A stretch of 64,000 nt of DNA from positions 4,280,082 to 4,344,081 of the forward strand of contig OZ020262.1 in NCBI GenBank assembly GCA_963971285.1, given 5' to 3'. Under the pieces are notes generated by a model. It made no database searches. It was not told the DNA's origin and saw only the letters and a list, made by a program, of their open reading frames with translations. Origin of the DNA: Astropecten irregularis. Lineage: Eukaryota > Echinodermata > Asteroidea > Paxillosida > Astropectinidae. A program made the position numbers and the translations under genes. Shown here piece by piece: positions 54,414-63,597 of the stretch; the first letter of the stretch is position 1, and each line of letters opens with the position of its first letter.

Positions 54414-55192
54414 CGTCAATTTCATAGAGCTGCTTAAGGATTTGCTTAAAGGGAGCATATAGGATTTGCAAGGCCTCCAAAAAATAGTATTGAGTTTGAG
54501 ACAAAATATAGACTCAACAGTTCGTAAACAGTGCAAACAGTCACCATGGGAAATCTTGGTTCATCAGATGCTGGGTTTTTCAAGGAAATCAAGATTTAGT
54601 GTCTTTTCCAAAGAACGTTCGTCCGAACGATTTTTGGGAAAAAACATAAAGGACACCCTCACTTGAGTTGTTTTAGTTATCCCCTTTCACTCAAGGTATG
54701 AAGATGGTGCTGGTAGAATCCTATACCGTTAAACTATTTCCAACTGAAATGCTGTATTTATCCCGAAATTATTAAAACAAAGACCGAAAACAGTTTTGAT
54801 CTCGGGGTAAGATCAAAACCATTTTTCATGTTTTATAAGAAAAATGTAGTCGGGATTTCGCTATTTTCTCGTGACACAGATGTCCAATTGAGCTCAAATT
54901 TTCACAGGTTCATTATTTCGTGTACATGTTTGATCAGACAAAGAATGAGTGCAGTCCTGTGACCCTTACCAATCATGTATTGTACCTTTAAGCACCAACA
55001 AACTTGGTAAATAAGATCAGTATGCCAGCCAAAACTCCTTGTGAATGTTATGCTCAGCAAGCAATGGCCGAATACAAGTCAAAATCAGTGAACATCATAT
55101 GAACATTTGATTGGTAATCCTGTTTGATCAGGGAAGACTTTCCATGCTTAAGCAAAACGTTTGCTTAAGCAGCTCTTTGAAATTGGCCCCTG
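54414..55192. mobile_element. Nested MITE: CAATTTCATAGAGC element holding a TTAA element
   Basis: Outer ends CAATTTCATAGAGCTGCTTA (left) and GAAATTGGCCCC (right). Its body resumes after the insert at 54992 with GCACCAACAAACTTGG. The insert is the family 2 TTAA element 54450-54987. Located in the last intron of the coiled-coil gene. Confidence 0.8.
54450..54987 (+). mobile_element. TTAA-type MITE (family 2) carrying a family 1 fragment
   Basis: Ends AGGGAGCATATAGGATT and ATCATGTATTGTACCT, flanked by TTAA at 54446-54449 and 54988-54991. Relative to the copy at 40013-40385 it has about 165 extra bases at about 54680-54840. They contain family 1 landmarks (GGTATGAAGATGGTGCTGG, CAGTTTTGATCTCGGGGT), so a piece of family 1 lies inside family 2. 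Confidence 0.82.
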
Positions 55193-55475
55193 GTTTGGAA
55201 ACCGTTTGCCTTTGACAAAAAGTCGAATTCACAAACACAAAGGCTATTCTTAAAATGTAAATCAATCTTAATTGCTAAGCAAAGTGTGATGTCACAATAC
55301 ATCATAAGTTAATCTTAGGGTGCATTCGTTTAGCTCCCTCGGGTCGACACCAGTCAACCTCGTCCCCATTCTCTCGCTTGTTTTGTGCAGTAAAACACGA
55401 CCATTCCCAGTAAGGGCTGACCCGTGTTAGCTAAACGAATGCACCCTTAGTGTTTGGTGAAATTCAGCCCAGGTG
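55193..55475. repeat. Repeat split by a MITE, related to 16560-16860
   Basis: Pieces AATCTTAATTGCTAAGCAA and TTGGTGAAATTCAGCCC resemble the sequence around 16590-16670 and 16830-16855. The MITE 55319-55445 sits inside it. Confidence 0.6.
55319..55445. mobile_element. MITE with GGTGCATTCGTTTAGCTC ends and CTTAG duplication, copy 2
   Basis: GGTGCATTCGTTTAGCTCCC left, AGCTAAACGAATGCACC right, flanked by CTTAG (55314-55318 and 55446-55450). The core CTCTCGCTTGTTTTGTGCAG is shared with 46171-46302. Confidence 0.88.
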
Positions 55476-55804
55476 ACCCATATAGTTTTATCACAAAATA
55501 TGTCGTGCCAGACATCATTTCAAATTCAACATTTTTGAAGTCTTTCACCTCTAAAATCTTCTGAAATTTCTTTAAGTTTCAATTGGCATAGAAAGATAGT
55601 ATCCAAAGTAATTCCCGTAATAAACCCCACACTTTCAGTTTATTTCGTTGTGGTAATGATAACAACAATGTTGTATTCATGCGTCGTTGTACTGTCACAG
55701 TGAAGGCAGGCTAGAAACTCTAAAACTATAACCTGTAATAAATTCAAGTAATTAACTGCTGTTAAATACTCATCAGCCAAAATAGTGACCTGAAATGTAT
55801 GAAA

Positions 55805-55890
55805 TGCTTGGAGTTTCTACGAGTTTCTGACGCGTTTCTATCTTAGCAGATCAAAACGCGTCAGGCCCTCCTAACTCCAAGCTGTAATCT
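55805..55890. repeat. GGATC-hairpin repeat, internally deleted palindrome
   Basis: AAATGCTTGGAGTTTCTACG, CTGACGCGTTTCTATC and AGCAGATCAAAACGCG lead into TCAGGCCCTCCTAACTCC. The flank CTCATCAGCCAAAATAGTG is the family flank. Confidence 0.7.
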
Positions 55891-55956
55891 ATAAACTAAA
55901 CTATGAACTAGAACTGTTCCATTTTTCAAACAATTTTTATGTTATCAAATTCACAC

Positions 55957-56512
55957 CTTATGCTCTTCGTCTATGGCGGCCTTTTCTTTCTCCTGTTGGG
56001 CAGATTTCACCTCGATTGCTTTTTCGAGTGCTACAGTTTGTTTCACACAATCGTCTGCATGCACTTTGTTCATCTCGATGCTGCGCTCCAAACTGATGAT
56101 CTCGTCCTTCTTCAGCGAGATCTCGTTCGTGATCTGCGAGATTTGGCCCAGGAGTGTGTCCCTCTGTGATGTTAGGCGCCCACAGGTAAGCAAATTAACG
56201 GCGTCTATTTCCGAAACCGCTGGTGATTTGTCCTTTTTCGGTCGATCTTTAATTTCGACCGCTGCTTTTCCCCGGGTCAGCATTTTGAGTTCCAGAAACC
56301 TCGCGAGTTTCCGTTCAATCTCGCGAGACTCGGCCCGGGCGGCTGCAGTTTGAGCCGCGGCATGGCTGGCGGCTAGCACTGATTGGTTGATCAGGTGGCG
56401 ATACGTCTGTACTTCCAGGATTAGACGATGCTGATTGGTCAAGTGGAGTTTGCCAAGTTTTGGCGCCAATAACCGAAGGCGAGCCCCATTACAATGTTTA
56501 ACATCTCTGGCA
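55957..56512 (-). CDS. Coiled-coil tail-anchored protein, large middle exon
   Basis: Acceptor tatcaacag and donor AAG|gtgtga (minus strand), 556 bases. It encodes ARDVKHCNGARLRLLAPKLG, a helical region (TNQHRLILEVQTYRHLINQS), an alanine-rich stretch, a basic segment (VEIKDRPKKDKSP) and a long heptad region (ISQITNEISLKKDEIISLER to KEKAAIDEEHK). The phase fits the exons on both sides. Overall the protein looks like a coiled-coil membrane adaptor of about 290-305 residues, similar in layout to small coiled-coil/transmembrane proteins such as TMCO5. The layout alone does not prove orthology. Confidence 0.75.
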
Positions 56513-56755
56513 CTGTTGATACAAGTAAGTATACAAGTTAATATAATGCATTTACGAAACTCGTCATTGCTGTGTTCAATCGTTATCAATCAAATTGAGT
56601 AGCCTTAAGTATGTAGGGACTAATTGAAACTTGAAGTCCAAAAAAACAATCTTCTTATCCATGGGGACTAACTTGCTTTGCTGACGTGCCCAAATTGTGT
56701 TCACAGTATTTACATAGAGGTGTGAGTTAAAACAAACAAGCAAACGAAGAGGTGT

Positions 56756-57127
56756 TTAGAGCTTGAAATGGCATGCGGTTGGCCGCATATCCCTCAGGAC
56801 TGGTAGTGCCAGATTCTGAAACTGCTGGATTGTTGAAGCTGACAGAGTAGATGGTGGTAATCTATTCCACACAGGTATAATGCGCATAAAGAAGGAGCAT
56901 TTGAAGACATTAACCCTTGGCAGGATGTTTTGGTAGCAGTGGGTATTGCACACTGTCCCTGTTTTTACACTCGGTACAACACAGTTCGGAAATGGGATGT
57001 GGACCAGCCCATTTGATTTTATAAAACATCGATCATTGATGGAGGAGGAAGCGTGTGGTAAGACTAAAAGAATCCCACTGGATATTTTGAAGAAAAAGAA
57101 CTGAATGGAAAACGAAGATCCTGGCAT
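56756..57127 (-). pseudogene. Fragment of a non-LTR retrotransposon reverse transcriptase C-terminus
   Basis: A minus-strand open stretch carries SFFMRIIPVWNRLPPSTLSA and STIQQFQNLA, the typical RT C-terminal block (F-P-R-T-x-x-W-N-x-L-P). The upstream part is present in diverged form (NCVVPSVKTGTVC) and the catalytic domain is absent. It lies in the intron between the exons at 55957 and 57155, in the same orientation as the gene. Confidence 0.78.
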
Positions 57128-57154
57128 TATTCTCTGATAAGATTGAGTTCTTAC

Positions 57155-57204
57155 CTAAACTCGGTGGTGCTGCTCAGTTTTTCTCGGATCCATGGAACTG
57201 CCAA
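57155..57204 (-). CDS. Coiled-coil tail-anchored protein, upstream exon
   Basis: The donor TTTAG|gtaaga is strong (minus strand). Reading in the frame required by the next exon gives LAVPWIREKLSSTTEF, and the split codon AG|T joins to SARDVKHC. An acceptor-like ATACTGCAG precedes it. Alternatively the exon extends to an in-frame ATG at 57246-57244 (MVTCLIVISIEILQ), which would make this the first coding exon. The tryptophan and charged residues and the phase match support a real exon, but its left boundary is uncertain. Confidence 0.5.
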
Positions 57205-57404
57205 CTGCAGTATTTCAATGGATATCACTATCAAACAGGTTACCATATTGGTTCTGTCTGGGGATACAAGGTTCTAGGATAATTACAATACTTTCGAGTT
57301 CTTCTGTAAGGCGAATTAAGTCTTATCACTACGACAAATATCGTTTCTTTTGTAATAAATCAAGTCAGTAACAACGAATGCTGTATGTCAAATTGCTGAC
57401 TTCA

Positions 57405-57545
57405 ACAGAATCGTCAGGACGACCACGTACTGCGCGCGCGTCGATTCTGCGTCACGTTACCAACGAGTCAAGCTTCCTGATTGGATGAGAGGGACAATAG
57501 GCGCGCGCAAAGCGTAACACGTCACGTATGCGCAGGCAGAGGTGG
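57405..57545 (-). promoter_or_regulatory. CpG-rich patch, candidate promoter of the coiled-coil gene
   Basis: A short island of CpG (ACTGCGCGCGCGTCGATTC at 57429-57447; AGGCGCGCGCAAAGCG at 57499-57514) with CGTCACG words lies about 200 bases upstream of the first exon candidate. Composition and position suggest a promoter; no start site element is defined. Confidence 0.35.
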
Positions 57546-57639
57546 GGCCCGTGCAAATGGGCCCAATTTCTTTGATTACCCTCAAAATAATTTTTTTAAG
57601 CGTTTGGTGAGCGCTACGCTGGAAGTCTTGCAGAAAAAA

Positions 57640-57970
57640 TGGCTGGAACCAGTTTACAAGATTTTGGAGCTTCACTTTTGAGTTGTTTGGATGAAATCAG
57701 GCTCTAAAGTCGCTCTTCTTTTGCCGTGTAGTGGATGTGTGGTTTTTAACGTCTGGCTAGGGTAAATTTTGCCGTTTTTTCTTTGCACTTTTCGGCCAAA
57801 AGTTATCGGTCAACCTATAAAAAAAAATGAAAATAAAATGCAATTTGCATCATTTTCAGCTTTATTTTCCTGTATGTCTTGATTTCTTCAGAAACGTTTG
57901 AGTATATTTAATGCTCCTAGGAGTGTATGGAACATTACTAAACTAAACGTTTGAAGTTTCTCTCTCAATA
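57640..57970. repeat. Diverged repeat shared with 26020-26365
   Basis: Shared order of GAGTTGTTTGGATGAAATC, CAGGCTCTAAA, AAGTTATCGGTCAACC and CATCATTTTCAGCTTTATTT with the TBL1 intron segment at 26030-26260. Open frames here have no support. Confidence 0.55.
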
Positions 57971-58174
57971 CTGAAGCTATCGAGCTGAAACTTGAACGAA
58001 AGTGTAGCCATAGATGTTCCCTACAGGATTGTATGGGTTGATTCCAAAGCCAATTTCATGGAAGACAATCCAAGTGTAGCAAGATACGCAATGTGAGAAA
58101 ACAGCCGAGCAGGCGTCATGAAGACTGCACGTGTAACATTATTAAACACTTTTGTTACGAAAAGTTTGAAATTA

Positions 58175-58725
58175 AGAGAATAATTTCAAACTCTATTACA
58201 CAAAAATTAACCTAAATACTGTTCCCCAGCCGCATTTTTTAATGCCAGCTTGGCTGCGTTTTCGTAGTACAAGTCATGCTATACTTGGATTTTTGAAAAT
58301 GAAGATGTGTATTAATTGGGGCAAAACTGGTATATTTCTTTAGAGAATATACACGACTTTTACAAGTTTTCAGATTGATTGCCTCAATATTCAGAGAATT
58401 ATTTCAAACTCTAGTACAAAAATGAACCTAAAAACTGTTCCAAAGCCACATTTTTTAATGCCAGCTTGGCTGCGTTTTCGTAGTACAAGTCATGCTATAC
58501 TTGGATTTTTGGAAATGAAAATGTGTTTTAACTGGGAAAAAGTGAAATAATCGTTTAGAGAACATCCACGGCTACAAATTGTACAAGTTACAGATCGATT
58601 GCCTCAATATTCAGAGAATTATTTCAAACTCTAGCACAAAAATGAACCTATAAATACTGTTCCCCAGGCGCCTTTGTAATGCAAACTTGGCTGCGTTTTC
58701 GTAGTACAAGTCATGCTATACTTAC
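58175..58725 (+). repeat. Tandem repeat, about 219-bp unit, two and a half copies
   Basis: Units start at 58175, 58393 and 58613 with AGAGAATWATTTCAAACTCT. Each contains ATGCCAGCTTGGCTGCGTTT (or a variant) and CGTAGTACAAGTCATGCTAT. The third unit ends after CATGCTATACTT. Spacings of 218 and 220 bases. Confidence 0.92.
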
Positions 58726-58898
58726 TCCAAGTAGGCCTACCCATAAAGAAGATTCATACAGTTAATCATAATGTGTAGACTTCATGTTGGTGGTTTTACA
58801 GCACGATGGCATGTTAGCAGATATTCATGTCTTCCTCAAATGGTCTTAAAATCGACAAGAAGCAAATTGCAACATAATAATATCGCCAGTGGTATTAA

Positions 58899-59336
58899 AG
58901 GTTTACTGTAATCAAATTTGGGAAAGGGGTGGAAGTGCTTGAAAATTATTGCTTAATACATAATTAATGGCTATATCAATTCATATTTTTATGTAAGTAA
59001 TTCATTTTTACCAAAAAGTTACAAAATCGGTACATGTATGACCCCCCCACCCACAAAAAAGTCCCCATTGGAACCGATCCAGGGAACAATAGCGTGTGAC
59101 GTCACACGCTATTCAGTACTAGTATAGGCTCGCATAACAGTATAATGCGTGGCGTTCTGCATGTGACGTAAGCAATGTTTTTCGTCACGAAAAGTGGGGT
59201 GCTAAATTATGGGCCTAAAATATCTCTTTTTTTTCTATTTACAATATTTTTTTTGAACAAACAATGATAAACAGGTAAAGTTTTATAAAAATACGGATGT
59301 ATTTAACCTCATATGAGTTTTGATAACAGTAAACAT
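58899..59336. mobile_element. TTAA-type MITE (family 3), copy 2
   Basis: AGGTTTACTGTAATCAAATT to GATAACAGTAAACAT, flanked by TTAA at 58895-58898 and 59337-59340. The interior matches 31690-32103 in reverse orientation (CCAAAAAGTTACAAAATC, GCGTTCTGCATGTGACGTAA) and contains the short palindrome GTGTGACGTCACAC. Confidence 0.85.
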
Positions 59337-59344
59337 TTAATTGT

Positions 59345-60716
59345 GTCTTTCGAATATCACAGCAGAAACAATACTTCTCAATTATTACAACCACACAGTG
59401 TGAAGCATGGCAACAACTGATCCGCCCATGTGTCGGTAGAACATAGCGGCACAGTATTAATTCTCGTTTGCCTTTGAGGAACACGATGCATTCTAAATAA
59501 CAACCATTATCACAGTTTCTTAGGGCACAGGTTTTGTCATAAGGTGTGTCTACAGCATGGGTGTCGATCTCGGGGATGGGGATGTGATATATCCCCCCAA
59601 TATTTGAGGTGGGGTGGTGGGATGGCGTTCATTATCATCCCCCCAATATTTCGAGGTTGAATAATGAATATCATTTAAAATCTACACAAAATCTGAAGCA
59701 CCAACAAAACAATAAATTGCTTGGAATGTTCGCACTTCTCGTTCTTATTATACATTGATTATCTTGATGTGGGTAATTTGTGAGGAGTGAGAGAGAATTA
59801 TGAGAGTCATGCGAGAAAGCGAAGACATGTGCCACATATTTATTAATCAGGGGAGAAAAACATACTGAGCAATTATTGGTGTCTTTGCAGTGAATTTATA
59901 CTATGTTTAATCATTCTTCTGAATATCGTTTTGAAATGCTCTAAAATGCGACTCGGTCGCTTGGCTCCCTCGCATAGGAAACCAAATCACCAATCATCCC
60001 CCGATCATGAAATTAAATCGACACCTATATAGCATACAGTGTGCATACGTTAAGAACTACATGTAGTATCATTTAGTTTTTGTTCTTTGAAATGAATTGT
60101 CAAATTAAGGTACAAGGTTATATATATATGACTAAATACCTTCATATGCATCATAATATAAAGTCTGTTATATGTCAGGGATAATTACATGTAATGATAT
60201 GACAGTAATTTATAATGATATATGTCTGGCTTATAATATGAATTCCCGTGGACAAGAATGGGCACCAAGCATGCCGTGCCTTATTAAGCAGCACAACAGG
60301 TATATTACTGACTACACGACGACATGCCCTTCAATAGAAAGAGAATGGCAAAATAATTGATATGGGAACGAAACGCACACGACAGAGACAAACGGAGCCC
60401 AACAATTTATTTCATTATGAACATAATAAGGCAGACCTGAAGAATAGAAATTACGCTCTTGGTTTCATGCACCGATCGTGTAGTTACCATGACAATTTGG
60501 TATAAACATATAGTGGTACGTGGTAAAAACAACTACGTCAGACATCACGTGATACAACCCAACCAATCAGATCGACAATGCAACCAATCGCGAACATGTT
60601 GATGTAAACGAAAGCTGAAATTAGAGGGTTTGGGTCATTTTGTCGAGTAGCATCAGTTGATGGGTTTGAAGTAACCGTTATCTTTGAGATACTGTAGGCA
60701 GTAGACTGATTCAAAC
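59345..60716. other. Intergenic region upstream of the plus-strand secreted-protein gene
   Basis: No gene recognised. CCCCCCAATATTTGAGGTGG and CCCCCCAATATTTCGAGG repeat at 59596 and 59639. The final 170 bases must hold the promoter and 5' UTR of the gene starting at 60717. The minus-strand open frame at 60538-60726 overlaps that promoter and has no support. Confidence 0.5.
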
Positions 60717-60780
60717 ATGGTGTCATCTCTGCATTCTGTCGTGTTGATCATTGTCACCTTACTTGTCTACGAATTCAAAG
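60717..60780 (+). CDS. Secreted or membrane protein, first coding exon (signal peptide)
   Basis: ATG in acceptable context (caaacATGG) opens 21 codons: MVSSLHSVVLIIVTLLVYEF and K, then one base of the next codon and a consensus donor AAAG|gtaaga. The hydrophobic run (VVLIIVTLL) has signal-peptide length. Phase 1 at the junction, as in many extracellular-protein first exons, matches the exon at 62785. The intron is 2.0 kb and contains the long-TIR element 60974-61946. Confidence 0.68.
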
Positions 60781-60973
60781 GTAAGATATTTAGGATTTTT
60801 AGGCAAGAAGATAAAGGAGGAACTGTATACTCAAGGAGGACCTAAACGTAGATGTGCGTAGTGCGACGGTGTATGGTTGCGTACCCTGTGCAGTGACACC
60901 GCGTGCCAACCAGCATAGGATTGCGTATATCACACGTAGGGAATGGTACTATTGTGTAGGCATGGCTTACAGT

Positions 60974-61946
60974 AGTCTTGGTCCAAGACTGTAAAGCTCG
61001 ATAACGGACCCCATCGTGCCACTGCGCCCTCTCGTGACTTCATTTGACCCAGCTGCTCGCATTACAGTCTTGGGCATTTGCTATGAATTGTTTAACTTTT
61101 TCTTTATTTTTCCTTCGGATTTCCGGAGGAACCAATCAGCGCCCGCAAAAATCCAGTTGAATTGGTATCTAATGAATATGGATGACCTGTAACGAATGAC
61201 CTCCGTGTACCATGATAATGCAGTATCGTATGACTAGTACTGTACTGTGCTTCGGTGTCGATCGTGGGATCGGGAATAGTCACGGTGCGCTGTGGTATTG
61301 TCATGGGGAATTGAAATAATGTCTGCGTTGCCTACTGCTTGCTATAGTTGTCATGATAGTATACTTACTATTCATCGCATAGTCGAACATGCCTGATGCA
61401 TGAGGGCATTGAACCCTGTTACTATACACACGATCTATTTCTATTATGGTAAATATTACAACATGAAAGCTGGTGGTACACACACATTAATTGTGGGTGC
61501 GTAATTAACTCTAGCTTTCCACAAACGAGACACTACCGCATGGATTTGAATGTAGCCGCCATGTTGTGTCTGCGATTCAACAAGCACGGAATCATGCAGC
61601 TCAGACTGTTTTATAAACCACGCGCTGAGACAATAGCTATAAGTTTTATTTTATAATGTCTATGGCCGAGACTGTCTGGACGCGGACGCGGACGCGGACG
61701 TGTTTGTTTACATTTCAGCAGCTCCAACCGTGACGCTCCCACGCCCGCTTGGCATCCTATTTTGCATTTCAACGTAAATCATGAATATTCATAATAAGGT
61801 ACCTAATTGGCATACAAAAGCCACGCCCCGGTTTATAGGAAATGCCCAAGACTGTAATGCGAGCAGCTGGGTCAAATGAAGTCACGAGAGGGCGCAGTGG
61901 CACGATGGGGTCCGTTATCGAGCTTTACAGTCTTGGACCAAGACTA
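60974..61946. mobile_element. 973-bp element with 106-bp TIRs and 10-12-bp duplication (Mutator-like MITE)
   Basis: The left arm 60974-61079 starts AGTCTTGGTCCAAGACTG and ends CAGTCTTGGGCATTT. The right arm 61840-61945 is its reverse complement with hardly any mismatch. GGCTTACAGT flanks both sides (60964-60973, 61947-61956) and the match can be extended to GGCTTACAGTAG. Long TIRs with a 9-11-bp duplication fit Mutator-like elements. The interior has no transposase. Confidence 0.9.
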
Positions 61947-62177
61947 GGCTTACAGTAGCGTAGTGTCAAGTAGACTTGCGTAAAAACTGCGTACGTCCGG
62001 TACGTGTCCAGTGATCTACGCCAAGAGAGCGCGAAAAAACAAATTTCACATGTTTACTTTTGCGTCCATCTCGTCTAATCCTTCAGTGTCCTCGGCGTAT
62101 TGTTACGTAATCCAGCGTAGACTACCCTAGAAACGGCGTGGGAATAGCATATAGCGCAGCTTATTTGATTAATTTCA

Positions 62178-62412
62178 GGGCGCTGCTTAGCAGAACAATT
62201 TCCTAAGCATGACATTTCTGTCTTAATTCAAACAGGATTAACAACCAAATGTTCATGTGTTGTGGTTCACTTGTGACTGTTCTTTGGCTGATGTTCGCTG
62301 ACCTTGAATTTCAAATGGAATTTTTAACGGTGTTTTGTTTTTCACTGGGTAAAACATTTTTTGTGCTTAGCATTTTGTTGTGCTTAATTAGCAGCTCCAT
62401 GAAATTGGCCCC
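62178..62412. mobile_element. MITE with GAAATTGGCCCC end, left end eroded
   Basis: The right end GCTCCATGAAATTGGCCCC and interior AACCAAATGTTCATGTGTTG match the complement of 9621-9845. The left end survives only as GCTGCTTAGCAGAAC. Confidence 0.75.
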
Positions 62413-62477
62413 TGTAGGCTACGTAAGGCCAGGTGTGAAAGGGGCTTCAGGAGTAAATGGCTACAGTGACAGTCATC

Positions 62478-62749
62478 TGTGAAATTGTCAGTCCCATGCG
62501 GTGCCCACTTTTTAAGGAACAGAAAAAAAACACGGTATTTTCAAAATCGTTTCACCGTTATTTTTTATCTTTAAAAGATCAACATTATTTTCGGTCGTTG
62601 GTTTTATTCTTTTCTGAATAAATACAACATTTCAGGCAAAAACACTTTCATAGTATGTTTCTACCATCACCATCTTTATACCCTGTAAGATATGTGTAAA
62701 TCTATGGAGATTTCTGTTTTGGTATCCTACCAAAGTATGATAGTTCCTT
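62478..62749 (-). mobile_element. TTAA-type MITE (family 1), one end intact
   Basis: The right end AAGTATGATAGTTCCT is followed by TTAA (62750-62753). The left end is truncated at about GAAATTGTCAGTCCCATGCG. Intron of the secreted-protein gene. Confidence 0.8.
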
Positions 62750-62784
62750 TTAAGAACAAGAACAATCTTTGGATTTATTTGTAG

Positions 62785-62904
62785 TTGTGGCCGAAAACGA
62801 ACATACATTGAGGACGAGGTACTTCGGTCCTCCTCCGAAGCCAGTTCCTGGGGAACACTGGATGCAAGCAGCCGTACGAGAGCTTAGCAAACAACACTGC
62901 CCCG
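62785..62904 (+). CDS. Secreted or membrane protein, second coding exon
   Basis: Acceptor atttatttgtag and donor CCCCG|gtaagc bracket exactly 120 bases. In the frame set by the first exon it reads VVAENEHTLRTRYFGPPP, KPVPGEHWMQAAVRELSKQ and HCP, ending with one base of the next codon (phase 1 again). After signal removal this would be the N-terminus of the mature protein: charged, with a proline run and one cysteine. A phase 1-1 exon is typical of extracellular modular proteins. I do not recognise the family; the rest lies right of the window. Confidence 0.65.
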
Positions 62905-63077
62905 GTAAGCAGATCGATTTGAAATGTAAACCTGAATAAAAGTTATTAACAACTACAGTTTATGGCTGTTGGAAACACCTCATAAGGCTTTTCCGCACAT
63001 GAAATTATAAATTGATATATAAATATATAATGTGCTATACAAAGAAAGGGATCCCTCATACGGACAAATGAAAAAAA

Positions 63078-63340
63078 TTATGATCCTAGCTTTTCCCTCT
63101 TTTGAATGAGGAGCTACTTCCTGTTTGGCCGGACGAAGAGGTCACAGAGGTCAACCAATGTGTCACAAAGAAAGACCTTGTCAAACATGGACTCAAGTTG
63201 GTGAAAGAATTATGATCCTAGCCGTCTTACCAATTTTAAATGAGGAGCTACTTCCGGTTTGACCGGAAGTAGAGGTCACAGAGCTCAAGTAATGTGTCAC
63301 AAAAAAAGACCTTGCCTAACATTCACTTTTGGTGAAAGAA
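63078..63340 (+). repeat. 131-bp direct duplication (GAGCTACTTCCGGTTTG unit)
   Basis: Two units starting ATTATGATCCTAGC at 63078 and 63209 share ATGAGGAGCTACTTCC, GGTTTGACCGGAAG-type palindromes, AGAGGTCACAGAG and GTGTCACAAA. The second is followed by TTGGTGAAAGAAT, so the array may once have been longer. Confidence 0.85.
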
Positions 63341-63540
63341 TCAACTTAATATCTCAATCCGTTGATTTTTTCAAATCGCTTGTAATTTGACACCTGATGA
63401 CGTCATGATGACGAAAAGTTTCGAGAGACAACTACCCTATATGGACTTCCTTCAGACCAAGTTTGGTTAAAATCGGCTGTTTAAATGTGACCAAAGTGGG
63501 GTCTAGAATGACCCTATGCTTTGTCTAGGGATTTTGGCGA

Positions 63541-63597
63541 CAAGAAGAGGAAGAGGAAGAAGAGGAAGAAGAGGAAGGAAGAAAAAAAAACAGAACA
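63541..63597 (+). repeat. Purine tract (GAAGAGGAA)n
   Basis: 57 bases of G and A only, except for one C at the left edge and one at the right. Could form triplex DNA. It follows the sequence CTAGGGATTTTGGCGAC. Confidence 0.9.
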
